A stretch of DNA of 64,000 nt from Jeotgalicoccus saudimassiliensis (lineage in GTDB: Bacteria; Bacillota; Bacilli; Staphylococcales; Salinicoccaceae), in assembly GCF_000756715.1 (NCBI RefSeq), contig NZ_CCSE01000001.1:1270001-1334000 (forward strand), given 5' to 3'. This document shows positions 1-8,441 of this stretch, one piece after another. The translations under genes and the position numbers were made by a program. Numbering within the stretch: position 1 is the first letter of the stretch; each line of letters starts with the position of its first letter. The notes under the pieces were generated by a model. The model saw only the letters and a list, made by a program, of their open reading frames with translations. It had not been told where the DNA came from and made no database searches.

Positions 1-2
1 TT

Positions 3-31
3 ATCTTAACACGTCTGTTTTACAGATGCAA
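3..31 (-). promoter_or_regulatory. Tandem rRNA-type promoter P4 (nearest the edge)
   Basis: Minus strand: -35 TTGCAT (26-31), 17 bp, -10 TAAGAT (3-8). The start site falls at or beyond base 1, so the transcribed gene is outside the window. In Bacillus subtilis an rRNA operon lies downstream of the salA-kbaA region (family knowledge), which makes an rRNA operon the leading inference. Confidence 0.7.
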
Positions 32-97
32 CAACTAATATTAAGTTCTTGTTAAGAATATAAAGTTTTGATTACGTCGCGTTTGAGCGACTTTTAT

Positions 98-126
98 ATT
101 TTAGCACATCCAGGTTTTGAATGCAA
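98..126 (-). promoter_or_regulatory. Tandem rRNA-type promoter P3
   Basis: Minus strand: -35 TTGCAT (121-126), 17 bp, -10 TAAAAT (98-103). A hairpin GTCGC/GCGAC at 76-91 follows. Its closing pair is C-G where P1 has T-A, a compensatory change that suggests the RNA stem is selected. Confidence 0.75.
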
Positions 127-181
127 CAACTTTTTATATTGTTTTGTTAAGTTTTGTTCGCCGTGTTTTGACGACTTAAAT

Positions 182-210
182 ATCATAACATGTCTGTTTT
201 ACAGATGCAA
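182..210 (-). promoter_or_regulatory. Tandem rRNA-type promoter P2
   Basis: Minus strand: -35 TTGCAT (205-210), 17 bp, -10 TATGAT (182-187). Spacer and flanks are nearly the same as in P4. A degenerate copy of the P1 hairpin follows at 160-175. Confidence 0.75.
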
Positions 211-274
211 CAACTTTTTTAAAGTTATTTTTAACTTGTTAAGTTTTGTTGTGTCGTGTTTTGACGACTTTTAT

Positions 275-303
275 ATCTTACCAAGATGGCGGTGAAACGT
301 CAA
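275..303 (-). promoter_or_regulatory. Tandem rRNA-type promoter P1 (rightmost, furthest upstream)
   Basis: Read on the minus strand: -35 TTGACG (298-303), exactly 17 bp, -10 TAAGAT (275-280). Transcription would run left, out of the window. A GTCGT/ACGAC hairpin (253-268) lies just downstream of the expected start. It is the first of four equally built promoters. Confidence 0.75.
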
Positions 304-336
304 CGCTTTTTAATCATTTATTTATACATAATATTG

Positions 337-372
337 ATAAAGCCCGTAGAACATTGATTCTACGGGCTTTAT
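337..372 (-). terminator. Terminator after kbaA
   Basis: A 14-bp perfect stem (337-350 with 359-372) around an 8-base loop lies 37 bp past the kbaA stop. The minus-strand uridine run is poor, so termination may be imperfect. It separates the salA-kbaA unit from the promoter stack at 1-303. Confidence 0.65.
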
Positions 373-409
373 CTTCAATATTTTATTTTTAAAATTGTAC
401 TTTCATTCA

Positions 410-1186
410 TTATTTCTTATTATTATCCTGTTTTGCAGCCTGGCGGGTCTTGTTCTTATACCCCATTTTTTCACGTGCTTTGATCTGACTTTCTTCTTTT
501 ACACGTTTAGCCTCGGCTTCTTTTTTCAGTTCTTCACGTTTTTGTTCGTTTATATCACTTTTCGTTACACGTCCGCGCTCACGTTTTTCCTGTTCAGAGT
601 CCTCTATATACTTAGGCAGTCTGATCAGCTGATATGCGTTTGTCAGAATTACGGTGAATACAGAACGGTAAATCCAGTTCGTATCTTCGACCGAGATAAA
701 CGGCAGCAGCGTCAGTGAGGTCATAAAGATCATAAAGAACAACGATGATATAAATACGTTCGTTTCAGTAATCATATTTTTATAGTACGCAAAACCGATT
801 CCGGCAATAACTACTATAATAGGTATCCATATAAACGACCATGTTGAACCATGATCAATTCCCACCTGTCTGAAGCGCAGGTAGAAGAGGTCAAATACTG
901 CATACATTATTAGAAGAAGCTGGACGTAAGGCCATGCTTTTCTGAATATCCCCATACCTAACGGATGGATAAATAAATATATGTAGAAAACAACCTGGCT
1001 GACTGTTGCGATTAACAGTCCGTATCCGATAAGGAAAATTAATCCGGCAAAGAAATCTCCGAACTCTCCCTGAAAAAGATACTTTGTTACAGTATTGTAT
1101 TCTGTAACGAGACTGATTGCTGTAGTTATTGCAGCACCGATCAGCAGCGTCACAAAATAAAATTTAACTAAATACTTCGACGTCAT
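410..1186 (-). CDS. kbaA: KbaA-like membrane protein (KinB-pathway activation family)
   Basis: A 258-residue polytopic membrane protein with about six hydrophobic segments in residues 1-190 and a long, highly charged, probably cytosolic tail (about 195-258, rich in Lys, Glu and Arg). In Bacillus subtilis KbaA lies beside salA and promotes KinB kinase activity in sporulation. Staphylococcaceae do not sporulate, so the role here must differ and is unknown. The start overlaps the salA stop by 4 bp (ATGA), implying translational coupling. Family assignment rests on both the sequence character and the salA neighbour. Confidence 0.7.
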   Translation of the reverse strand: MTSKYLVKFYFVTLLIGAAITTAISLVTEYNTVTKYLFQGEFGDFFAGLIFLIGYGLLIATVSQVVFYIYLFIHPLGMGIFRKAWPYVQLLLIMYAVFDLFYLRFRQVGIDHGSTWSFIWIPIIVVIAGIGFAYYKNMITETNVFISSLFFMIFMTSLTLLPFISVEDTNWIYRSVFTVILTNAYQLIRLPKYIEDSEQEKRERGRVTKSDINEQKREELKKEAEAKRVKEESQIKAREKMGYKNKTRQAAKQDNNKK

Positions 1187-2232
1187 TCAGCAGTGCCTCC
1201 GATCACTTTCTTCGCCATATCTGCATACACTGCACTGATTTCATCATTTTCATATACTGACGGCGCAAAATCTTCTTCATTCCATTTAGGCTGACCAAGC
1301 GGCAGCTGACCTAATAATTCTGTGTTCAGCTCATCTGCAAGCTTCTGTCCTCCGCCCTTACCGAAGATATATTCTTTATTTCCAGTTTCTTTACTTTCAA
1401 AGTAGCTCATGTTTTCAACGACACCGATAATTTCGTGGTCTGTGTGAAGCGCCATCGCTCCTGCTCTCGCTGCTACGAATGCTGCGGTCGGGTGTGGTGT
1501 TGTAACGATAATTTCTTTACTGTGCGGCAGCATCTGGTGAATATCCAGTGCCACGTCCCCTGTCCCCGGCGGCAGATCAAGCAGCAGGTAATCAAGATCT
1601 CCCCACTTCACTTCTTCAAAGAAGCTTGTCAGCATCTGGCCGAGCATTGGTCCTCTCCAAATAACCGGCGTGTTTTCTTCAACGAAAAACGCCATTGAGA
1701 TTACTTCAACGCCGAAACGGTTTACAGGAATAATCGTTTCACCATCAAGCATCGGACGTTCAGTAATACCCATCATGTCCGGTACACTGAAGCCGTAAAT
1801 ATCCGCATCAATTAAACCGACTTTTTTGCCTTCACGCGCAAGTGCTACTGCGAGGTTAACGGCAACTGTTGATTTACCGACGCCGCCTTTACCTGATGCC
1901 ACTGAAATAAATTCTGTTTTACCAAGTGTGAAGCCGCGCTCCATCGCGCTGCCGCGTGTGGAACGGAATTTCTCAATTGTCTCATCCGGCAGTTCTTCAA
2001 AACGCAGTCCGACACTGTCTGCGCCTTCTTCTTTCAGCAGGCTGACAATTTTCATCTGCAGTTCAAGCTGCTCCTGGCCGCCCTGGCGGCCAATTGCTAT
2101 TTTAACACTGACGTGTTTTTTCTCTTCTTTAATACTTACTTCCAAAATACCGTCAGTTTCACTGATCGGTACGTTTAAAATCGGGTCATCCAAATTTCCT
2201 ACGAGTTCTCTTACCTGACTTTCAGTAATCAT
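1183..2232 (-). CDS. salA: SalA/Mrp-family P-loop ATPase
   Basis: A 349-residue protein with an N-terminal DUF59 (MIP18-like) domain (about 1-85) and a ParA/Mrp-type ATPase domain carrying the deviant Walker A GKGGVGKST near residue 115. Classical Mrp/ApbC proteins have a C-terminal CxxC that holds an Fe-S cluster; here the equivalent stretch after VVENMSYF reads ESKETG, with no cysteines. That matches SalA, a regulator in Bacillus, rather than an iron-sulfur carrier. ATG follows a GAAGGAG ribosome-binding site. It is co-transcribed with kbaA. Confidence 0.85.
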   Translation of the reverse strand: MITESQVRELVGNLDDPILNVPISETDGILEVSIKEEKKHVSVKIAIGRQGGQEQLELQMKIVSLLKEEGADSVGLRFEELPDETIEKFRSTRGSAMERGFTLGKTEFISVASGKGGVGKSTVAVNLAVALAREGKKVGLIDADIYGFSVPDMMGITERPMLDGETIIPVNRFGVEVISMAFFVEENTPVIWRGPMLGQMLTSFFEEVKWGDLDYLLLDLPPGTGDVALDIHQMLPHSKEIIVTTPHPTAAFVAARAGAMALHTDHEIIGVVENMSYFESKETGNKEYIFGKGGGQKLADELNTELLGQLPLGQPKWNEEDFAPSVYENDEISAVYADMAKKVIGGTAE

Positions 2233-2322
2233 GTATACGCTCCTTCATTCGAGTTGATTCCATTAATGTTTATAATAACACAACATCAGTGCCACTAATA
2301 TATTCGGGAAGTGAATTTCCGG

Positions 2323-3873
2323 TTACAATTCAAAAACTGTGTCACCGTCGATAATTGTTTTTAATACTTTCGTTTCTTTCAGCTCTTCAGGTGTCACTGT
2401 CATGACGTCTCTGTCCAGCACGATAAAGTCCGCAAAATATCCTTCAGCGATTTTCCCCTGGACATTTTCCCTGTAGACAATTTTAGCCGCTTCAACGGTA
2501 TACATTTTAAATGCATCATATCTCGGGATAATTTCATCCGCATTATATACCGCACCATTATCTTCGCGGGTAATGAGTGCATGAATGCCGAGGAACGGAT
2601 TCACCTTTTCAATCGGTGCATCGGATGAACCGCCCATAATTACTCCTTTGTCGAGAAGCGTTTTAAACGGATAGAGATATTTCGCCCGCTCTTCCCCCAC
2701 ATAGTCTGCTACCCACGGCATATCTGAAGTCAGGAATGTCGGCTGAATATCACAGACAACCGGAAGTTTTGCAATACGTTCGATTAAGTCGGGACGAAGC
2801 AGACTGATATGAATCAGGCGGTCATGCTTTCCTTCCGGCACCGGATATTTCTCAATCGCATCCAGCACCATTTCAATCGCACGGTCACCAATCATATGAA
2901 CTGCGACTGCATCATTATTTGAACGTGCAGTCTGAACCATCCGCTCCAGTTTCTCCACCGTATGAATCTGCAGTCCTTTATCAGTTGAATCCACATATGG
3001 TTCGCTGACCAGTGCTGTCTTCGCTCCAAACGCACCGTCTGCGAAAATTTTCATCGCGTCGCGTTCTACGAAGTTTTCTTTATATGTTTTATCCGCTGCA
3101 ACGACATCTTCATATACCTGTTCATGCGTCAGCAGGTTAACCCTGAATTTCAGCGCATCTTCACCAAGCGTATTTAAATATGCATCAAGCGGCACATTGA
3201 AGTCCCCGTAATACGCAAGATCTTCTGTGTGTGAATTCGCGATGCCGAGCGACTGTAAATATTTCACACCGCGTGCAATGTCTTCACCAAGTGACTCGAC
3301 AGTATCTTCCACCGTTGCCGCACGCATCTCTTCGAATGCTTTATCGTACACCCACCCTGTCAGTTCACCGTTCTCATCACGTTCAAAATATCCGCCTTCC
3401 GGGTCCGGAGTATCCTTCGTAATGTTCAGCGCATCAAACGCTTTTTTGTTCACCACCCCTGCATGGGCACAAATACGCGTAATCAGCGTCGGTTTATCTG
3501 TCAGTTCATCGAGTTCCTGCATGGTGATTTTGTACTGGTCTTCAAAGTTATTTTCATCGTATCCGAGAATATTATTCCATGTACGGTTTGTTTTAAATGC
3601 TTTAACCTGCTGTTTCATCTCATCGATATCCGTCACATCATCGAGAGCAAGAAGCTCCAGTTTTTTACCGATCATTACGAGGTGCTGATGCACGTCAGTT
3701 AATGCCGGCATCATCGTTTTGCCATCCAGGTCGACAAATGCATTCGCCTCTGTTTCCAGTTCTTCGTACTTCCCTGTCTTTTCAACTTTTCCGTTATGTA
3801 TTAATACAGCGTTCACCGTATTCATTTCTTCAGTCATCGTATAAATAGTACCGTTATAAAATAATGTCGCCAT
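2323..3873 (-). CDS. YtcJ-like metal-dependent amidohydrolase
   Basis: A 516-residue amidohydrolase of the YtcJ/AepA type. Visible signatures are the metal-binding DVHQHL motif (about residue 62), a later His in HTED, AVHMIGDRAI (about 320), and a C-terminal GGSSDAPIE segment with the conserved metal-site Asp. The C-terminal part re-enters a small beta domain typical of the composite amidohydrolase fold. Such enzymes hydrolyse C-N bonds in amides or ureides; the substrate cannot be told. No signal peptide, so cytoplasmic. It is read from the same strand as proC but lies beyond the terminator at 3901-3934. Confidence 0.75.
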   Translation of the reverse strand: MATLFYNGTIYTMTEEMNTVNAVLIHNGKVEKTGKYEELETEANAFVDLDGKTMMPALTDVHQHLVMIGKKLELLALDDVTDIDEMKQQVKAFKTNRTWNNILGYDENNFEDQYKITMQELDELTDKPTLITRICAHAGVVNKKAFDALNITKDTPDPEGGYFERDENGELTGWVYDKAFEEMRAATVEDTVESLGEDIARGVKYLQSLGIANSHTEDLAYYGDFNVPLDAYLNTLGEDALKFRVNLLTHEQVYEDVVAADKTYKENFVERDAMKIFADGAFGAKTALVSEPYVDSTDKGLQIHTVEKLERMVQTARSNNDAVAVHMIGDRAIEMVLDAIEKYPVPEGKHDRLIHISLLRPDLIERIAKLPVVCDIQPTFLTSDMPWVADYVGEERAKYLYPFKTLLDKGVIMGGSSDAPIEKVNPFLGIHALITREDNGAVYNADEIIPRYDAFKMYTVEAAKIVYRENVQGKIAEGYFADFIVLDRDVMTVTPEELKETKVLKTIIDGDTVFEL

Positions 3874-3900
3874 TTACCCCATACCTTTCATCCATAAAAA

Positions 3901-3934
3901 AATACTTTCATATATTATTATATATGAAAGTATT
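3901..3934 (-). terminator. Rho-independent terminator after proC
   Basis: A perfect 14-bp stem (3901-3914 with 3921-3934, six-base loop) is followed on the minus strand by a run of seven to nine uridines. It sits 12 bp past the proC stop and ends the pdp-to-proC transcription unit. Confidence 0.85.
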
Positions 3935-3945
3935 TTCAGATTCAT

Positions 3946-4746
3946 TTATCGTTCACTTAATTTTTTACTGCGGTCTCTCGCACTGCCGAGTGTCGCAAAA
4001 ATAATTTCCTGTATCGTCGAATCGCTCAGCGTATTAAGACCCGCTTCAGTCGTTCCGGCTTTGGATGTAATATCCGTACGCAGTTTTTCAAATGACTCGG
4101 GACGTTCCGCCAATGTTTTCCCTGTACCGATAACAAGATTTCTTGTCAGCTTATCCGCATCTTCTTTTGAAAAACCAAGCTCTTCAAGGCTTTTCGCATA
4201 CATTTCATATATATAGTAGAGAAATGCAGGTCCCGATCCCGTAGCCGCCGTAATGTTATCCATGCCTTCTTCGCCGACAACAACATTTTTACCGAAACTC
4301 GCCATCAGTTCAATCAGTTCATCTCTGTCACTGAAATCATCGGAAAACGCGATACCGTTAACAGAATACTGAACCATCGCATTGGTATTCGGCATAATTC
4401 TTGCCACCGGATTTTCCATGCCTGTTTCTTCCTGGATTGCTGCAATATGAATACCGGCCATTACAGAAACCAGTTTCGTCTTTTTCTCAAGATACGGACG
4501 AAGACGTTTTGCTACATCACTGAAGTTTTGCGGTTTGCTTGCAAGGATGATGTAATCTGCATCCCTGCACAATTCTGCATCGTCATATGAAACCTTTACG
4601 CCAAGTTCTTCTTTAAACTCCATCGCTGCGACGCGGTTCGATTTGCTCGTAATATAAATATCGTCTGGTTTGACGACACCTTTTTCAATCATTCCTGTAA
4701 ATATTGCACTGGCCATATTACCTGCGCCAAAAAATACTATTTTCAT
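3946..4746 (-). CDS. proC: Pyrroline-5-carboxylate reductase
   Basis: A 266-residue enzyme for the last step of proline synthesis: reduction of pyrroline-5-carboxylate to proline with NAD(P)H. The N-terminal Rossmann motif GAGNMASAI starts near residue 7. The C-terminal dimerisation and active-site region contains the conserved TGSGPAFLYYIYE and the KAGTTEAGL segment. The chosen ATG at 4746 has GGGGTGG five bases upstream; an in-frame GTG three codons earlier (4755) overlaps that site and is less likely. Confidence 0.92.
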   Translation of the reverse strand: MKIVFFGAGNMASAIFTGMIEKGVVKPDDIYITSKSNRVAAMEFKEELGVKVSYDDAELCRDADYIILASKPQNFSDVAKRLRPYLEKKTKLVSVMAGIHIAAIQEETGMENPVARIMPNTNAMVQYSVNGIAFSDDFSDRDELIELMASFGKNVVVGEEGMDNITAATGSGPAFLYYIYEMYAKSLEELGFSKEDADKLTRNLVIGTGKTLAERPESFEKLRTDITSKAGTTEAGLNTLSDSTIQEIIFATLGSARDRSKKLSER

Positions 4747-4814
4747 TATGTCCACCCCGATCAGTTAATTATACGTAAGTTGTATATACTATCATACTAT
4801 TCGCGTATGCTGCA

Positions 4815-5525
4815 TCAGATGTAAAAAACAATCGCTGTATAGTGACATATTGCCGCAATAATAATAAAGAAGTGCCAGATCATATGGAAATATTTACGGG
4901 TTTTCTGAGCATAAAACCATGCACCTGCAGTGTATGCCAGTCCGCCGAGTATTATAAGTCCGATAAAGACCCAGGAAGTTTCACTTATAATAGAAGGTAT
5001 GAATGCAACAGCAGACCAGCCCATAATTAAATAAAATGCGAGACTGACTTTTTCATTCACGACAGGAGCCAGCACTTTATACAAAATGCCGAAAATTGTC
5101 GCAGCCCACTGGAGAACCAGTATAACGATGCCGAACGTGCCGCCGACGACAGATACAGCTATCGGCGTATACGTTCCTGCGATAGCCACAAAAATAAAGC
5201 TGTGATCCAAAAGACGCATGACATACTTATGATTCGTGTTGTGTTCCATCGAATGATAAAGCGTCGATGTCAAAAACATTAACAGCATACTGATGACGAA
5301 TATCGAACCGCCGACTGCGTGTGCTACTCCGTCCGCTTCGTACATATAAACAGCAGTGAACGGCAGCAGGAATATAAATATTATCGCTGCGACACCGTGA
5401 CTCACCGCATTGCCCACCTCTTCACCAAAAGTGAGCGGCACTACATTTCTCAATGTACGTTCTATTCTCGTTGTTACTTCTTCTTTACCGTATTTGCTGC
5501 GCCCTGAATTTGAGTCCTCTGCCAT
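4815..5525 (-). CDS. Hemolysin III / PAQR-family membrane protein
   Basis: A 236-residue protein with seven predicted membrane helices. It carries the family's conserved polar residues: STLYHS after helix 2, LDHSFIFVAIAGTYTP in helix 3-4, and a C-terminal HMIWHFFIIIAAICHY with histidines that form the proposed zinc site. Despite the family name, hemolytic activity is not established for most members; a membrane hydrolase role is possible. The start codon overlaps the preceding uridylyltransferase stop by one base (TAATG), so the two are translationally coupled. Confidence 0.85.
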   Translation of the reverse strand: MAEDSNSGRSKYGKEEVTTRIERTLRNVVPLTFGEEVGNAVSHGVAAIIFIFLLPFTAVYMYEADGVAHAVGGSIFVISMLLMFLTSTLYHSMEHNTNHKYVMRLLDHSFIFVAIAGTYTPIAVSVVGGTFGIVILVLQWAATIFGILYKVLAPVVNEKVSLAFYLIMGWSAVAFIPSIISETSWVFIGLIILGGLAYTAGAWFYAQKTRKYFHMIWHFFIIIAAICHYTAIVFYI

Positions 5526-6673
5526 TAAATCAATCCTTCTTCTGCTAAATCTTTCGCGGCAGTTTCAATGCTGTCGTTCCCCACTTTATTTTTAAGCGGT
5601 GAGAATTCACCTTTTCTGTCCACCTGAAGTGTATTGTGTTTATCCGCATATTTAAATGCATCGAAATAAAATTTCTCAAACTTCAGTACTTCTTCTTTAA
5701 CTGCTGATAAATTGAGATCAAGATGCTCAAGTTTTTTCAGAGCGAGATGATAAGGCATTTCCCCGTCAGCTGCTTTATTTAAAAAGTCTGTCGAGTACAT
5801 ATGGATTCCGATGTTGGCATTCGTAAACTTATCTTCACTGCCGTCAGGAAGTTCCGTATATTCAACTACACCCTTATCTCCGTTCAGTACAGCTAGGCGC
5901 CCTACTGATTCACCTGATTTCGGTGTAATTGATTTCGAAGTAATATCGTTGTTTTCCGTCACGTGAAGACCGACAAGTGCCGGGTCCAGTACTTTAACGA
6001 CAACGTTGTCGACATTATTCATAAATACGTGCTTCACGCCGTTCGCTTCCATTTCAGCAAGCATGCCGCTGTTTTTTAACGAACTGAAAATTCCGCCGTT
6101 GCCGTTAGGCGTCAGCATAATATTCTGCTCTGCAGTCAGCATCAGGCTGCCGTCTTTAGTTAAAGGCGGAAAGTGTTCCTGTTTGAAGAAGTGAATGTTT
6201 GCTTCAGGGACATTAAAGTAGCTGTGCTCTTTAAAGAATTGAAGCGTTTCTTCATGGTTAATATCACTCGTCATAATGTACCAGTGAACTTTCAGTTCGC
6301 CGGAGTCTGTCTGATATTTAAGAATCTGTCTTGCCTGCAGCTCAAACAGTGACACCCCGTCAAACGAGAATGTGCCTTTCGGGCCCGGGTGCTCGAGTCT
6401 TGTACCCTGACCGCCGGCCATCAGTACAACCGCAACTTCGCCGTTATGAACTGCCGATTCTGCCGATTCACTTAACGCGTCGATATCAAGATCTGACTTA
6501 AGTACATACGGGACCTCTTCCACAGAAGATAAATCCACTTCTGTTTTATTGACATATGTTTCGTCGTAAACACGTTCGATTGCCTTAATATCAAGTGCGT
6601 CAAACTGCTCTTTTACTTCATTCTGTTTGTCTTTTTCAAGTTTTGAGTATTGCGGAATCCATTTTTCAATCAT
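5525..6673 (-). CDS. UTP-sugar-phosphate uridylyltransferase (UDPGP type 1 family)
   Basis: A 382-residue cytosolic nucleotidyltransferase. The nucleotide-binding signature VLMAGGQGTRLEHPGPKG lies near residue 90, followed by conserved MTSDIN and NNVDN segments. The family joins a sugar-1-phosphate (often GlcNAc- or Glc-1-P) to UTP; which sugar is not clear from sequence. The ORF is open further upstream into pdp, but the ATG at 6673 has AGGAG at proper distance and matches the family N-terminus (MIEKW). It sits between pdp and the hemolysin III gene in one unit. Confidence 0.8.
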   Translation of the reverse strand: MIEKWIPQYSKLEKDKQNEVKEQFDALDIKAIERVYDETYVNKTEVDLSSVEEVPYVLKSDLDIDALSESAESAVHNGEVAVVLMAGGQGTRLEHPGPKGTFSFDGVSLFELQARQILKYQTDSGELKVHWYIMTSDINHEETLQFFKEHSYFNVPEANIHFFKQEHFPPLTKDGSLMLTAEQNIMLTPNGNGGIFSSLKNSGMLAEMEANGVKHVFMNNVDNVVVKVLDPALVGLHVTENNDITSKSITPKSGESVGRLAVLNGDKGVVEYTELPDGSEDKFTNANIGIHMYSTDFLNKAADGEMPYHLALKKLEHLDLNLSAVKEEVLKFEKFYFDAFKYADKHNTLQVDRKGEFSPLKNKVGNDSIETAAKDLAEEGLI

Positions 6674-6689
6674 CTTTTTTTCTCCTAAC

Positions 6690-7991
6690 TTATGCAGTAA
6701 TAATGCGTTTAATGAGTTCTGTCTTCTTCTGCTCTTTACCCAGGTGGTAGCTGTCGGTAATCTTTTGAACAACGCTGTCCACGTCTTCTGTGTTCGATGC
6801 AATTTTAGCAATCACATCGCCTTTGTTAACATAGTCGCCGACTTTTTTCTCAAGTACAATTCCGACAGCAAGATCGATTTCATCTTCTTTCGTCTGACGT
6901 CCGGCACCGAGAATCGATGCTGCAACACCGATATTTTCCGCATCGATAACTTCAACATATCCTTCTTCATCAGAAGTCACATCGTAATGATATTCTGCCT
7001 GCGGCAGGTTTTCAGGATTATCAACTAATGAACCGTCGCCCCCCTGATTGTTAACGAACACTTTGAATTTTTCCAAAGCACTGCCGTCTTTAATTACCGC
7101 TTCCAGCATCGTGCGTGCTTCCTCAAGATCTTTCGCCTTACCGCCGACAACAGCCATCTGTGCACCAAGCGCTAATGATAATTCTGTTAAATCTTTTGGC
7201 CCCTCGCCTTTCAGCGTATCGATAGCTTCTTTGACTTCATTAGCATTCCCGACAGCATAACCCAGCGGCTCTTCCATGCTCGAAATAATAGCCATCGTAC
7301 GGCGGCCGACATTGTTACCGATCTGTACCATTGCTTCAGCAAGGGCAACTGCATCTTCTTCAGTTTTCATAAATGCACCGTCTCCGACTTTAACGTCAAG
7401 TACGATTGCATCTGCACCCGCAGCAATTTTCTTACTCATGATTGAACTTGCGATAAGCGGAATTGAGTTTACCGTTGCCGTAACGTCACGCAACGCGTAG
7501 ATTAATTTATCCGCAGGCGTCAGGTTCCCCGACTGACCGATAACCGCAACTTTGTCTTTGTTAACAAGGTTTGCAAAGTCGTCCTGAGTCAGTTCGACGT
7601 GGAATCCTTTTAATGCCTCAAGCTTATCGATAGTTCCGCCTGTATGTCCAAGTCCGCGTCCGCTCATTTTTGCAACCGGAACGTCAAGTGCAGCAACGAG
7701 CGGTGCAAGTACTAATGTCGTCGTATCGCCGACACCGCCTGTAGAATGTTTATCCACTTTAATACCGTCGATTGCTGATAAATCAATCTGATCTCCCGAA
7801 TTAACCATCGCCATCGTCAGGTTGGCAGATTCCTCAGGCGTCATATCGTTAAAGTAAATTGCCATTAATAAAGCAGATGCCTGATAGTCAGGAATATCTC
7901 CTTTTGTATATCCATTAATGAAGAATTCAATTTCTTCTTTTGTCAGTTCTTTGTTGTCACGCTTGTTAGCGATAATGTCTACCATTCTCAT
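6690..7991 (-). CDS. pdp: Pyrimidine-nucleoside phosphorylase
   Basis: A 433-residue enzyme that splits thymidine, deoxyuridine or uridine with phosphate to free base and (deoxy)ribose-1-phosphate. Visible are [13 protein letters not shown] (phosphate site) and the family signature [17 protein letters not shown]. The length matches the Bacillus and Staphylococcus enzymes (about 433). The start at 7991 is preceded by AAGGAG; the open frame extends upstream without such support. deoC and deoD, often nearby in staphylococci, are absent from this window. Confidence 0.93.
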   Translation of the reverse strand: MRMVDIIANKRDNKELTKEEIEFFINGYTKGDIPDYQASALLMAIYFNDMTPEESANLTMAMVNSGDQIDLSAIDGIKVDKHSTGGVGDTTTLVLAPLVAALDVPVAKMSGRGLGHTGGTIDKLEALKGFHVELTQDDFANLVNKDKVAVIGQSGNLTPADKLIYALRDVTATVNSIPLIASSIMSKKIAAGADAIVLDVKVGDGAFMKTEEDAVALAEAMVQIGNNVGRRTMAIISSMEEPLGYAVGNANEVKEAIDTLKGEGPKDLTELSLALGAQMAVVGGKAKDLEEARTMLEAVIKDGSALEKFKVFVNNQGGDGSLVDNPENLPQAEYHYDVTSDEEGYVEVIDAENIGVAASILGAGRQTKEDEIDLAVGIVLEKKVGDYVNKGDVIAKIASNTEDVDSVVQKITDSYHLGKEQKKTELIKRIITA

Positions 7992-8007
7992 TGTTAAAGT
8001 ACTCCTT

Positions 8008-8328
8008 TTATTTAGACGTTGCCGTCCATTCCTTCTTATTCTTGTAACGTTTTGTATGCGCATAAATATTCTCTGCTGCATAATCCTCATTAGTATACAC
8101 TGTTATATCGAAATATGTCCCATTTTCACTGTGACGTTCTTCAGTGTAAGTATCTTTCAAATGAACAAACAAATTTTTCATTGCTGTCTGGTCAAGACTC
8201 GGATATTCACGTAAAATCCTCTTCTGCAGTTCGCCGTTATTATCGAGTACTTCCTGCACGACGATAACAAACGACTCATCATTCTTAATCACATCATCAA
8301 AAATATTAGTCTGTCCGCGTTCAGCCAT
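8008..8328 (-). CDS. Small conserved-type protein of unknown function upstream of pdp
   Basis: A 106-residue, mostly hydrophilic protein without signal peptide or membrane segment. I do not recognise the family. A similarly small hypothetical gene is found beside pdp in staphylococci, so it may be lineage-conserved. The ATG at 8328 has a strong GGGGG site seven bases upstream; a possible earlier ATG at 8364 has only a weak site. The gap to pdp is 16 bp, so it is probably the first gene of the pdp operon. Confidence 0.7.
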   Translation of the reverse strand: MAERGQTNIFDDVIKNDESFVIVVQEVLDNNGELQKRILREYPSLDQTAMKNLFVHLKDTYTEERHSENGTYFDITVYTNEDYAAENIYAHTKRYKNKKEWTATSK

Positions 8329-8441
8329 CGTAAGTCCCCCCTTCTCTTTAACAGGCATATCCATTTCATCTTTTTAATATCTTCATTATACTTAAAATAT
8401 GTCACAATTCATAACATGAACTTAAATCAGGAGGTACAAAT

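Noticed and set aside
410-1186. Plus-strand ORFs antisense to kbaA, salA and other minus-strand genes
   Set aside because: They are shadows of well-supported genes, lack ribosome-binding sites and show no family features.
6674-6811. N-terminal extension of the uridylyltransferase into pdp
   Set aside because: The extra 46 residues only mirror the pdp 3' end in another frame, and AGGAG marks the ATG at 6673.
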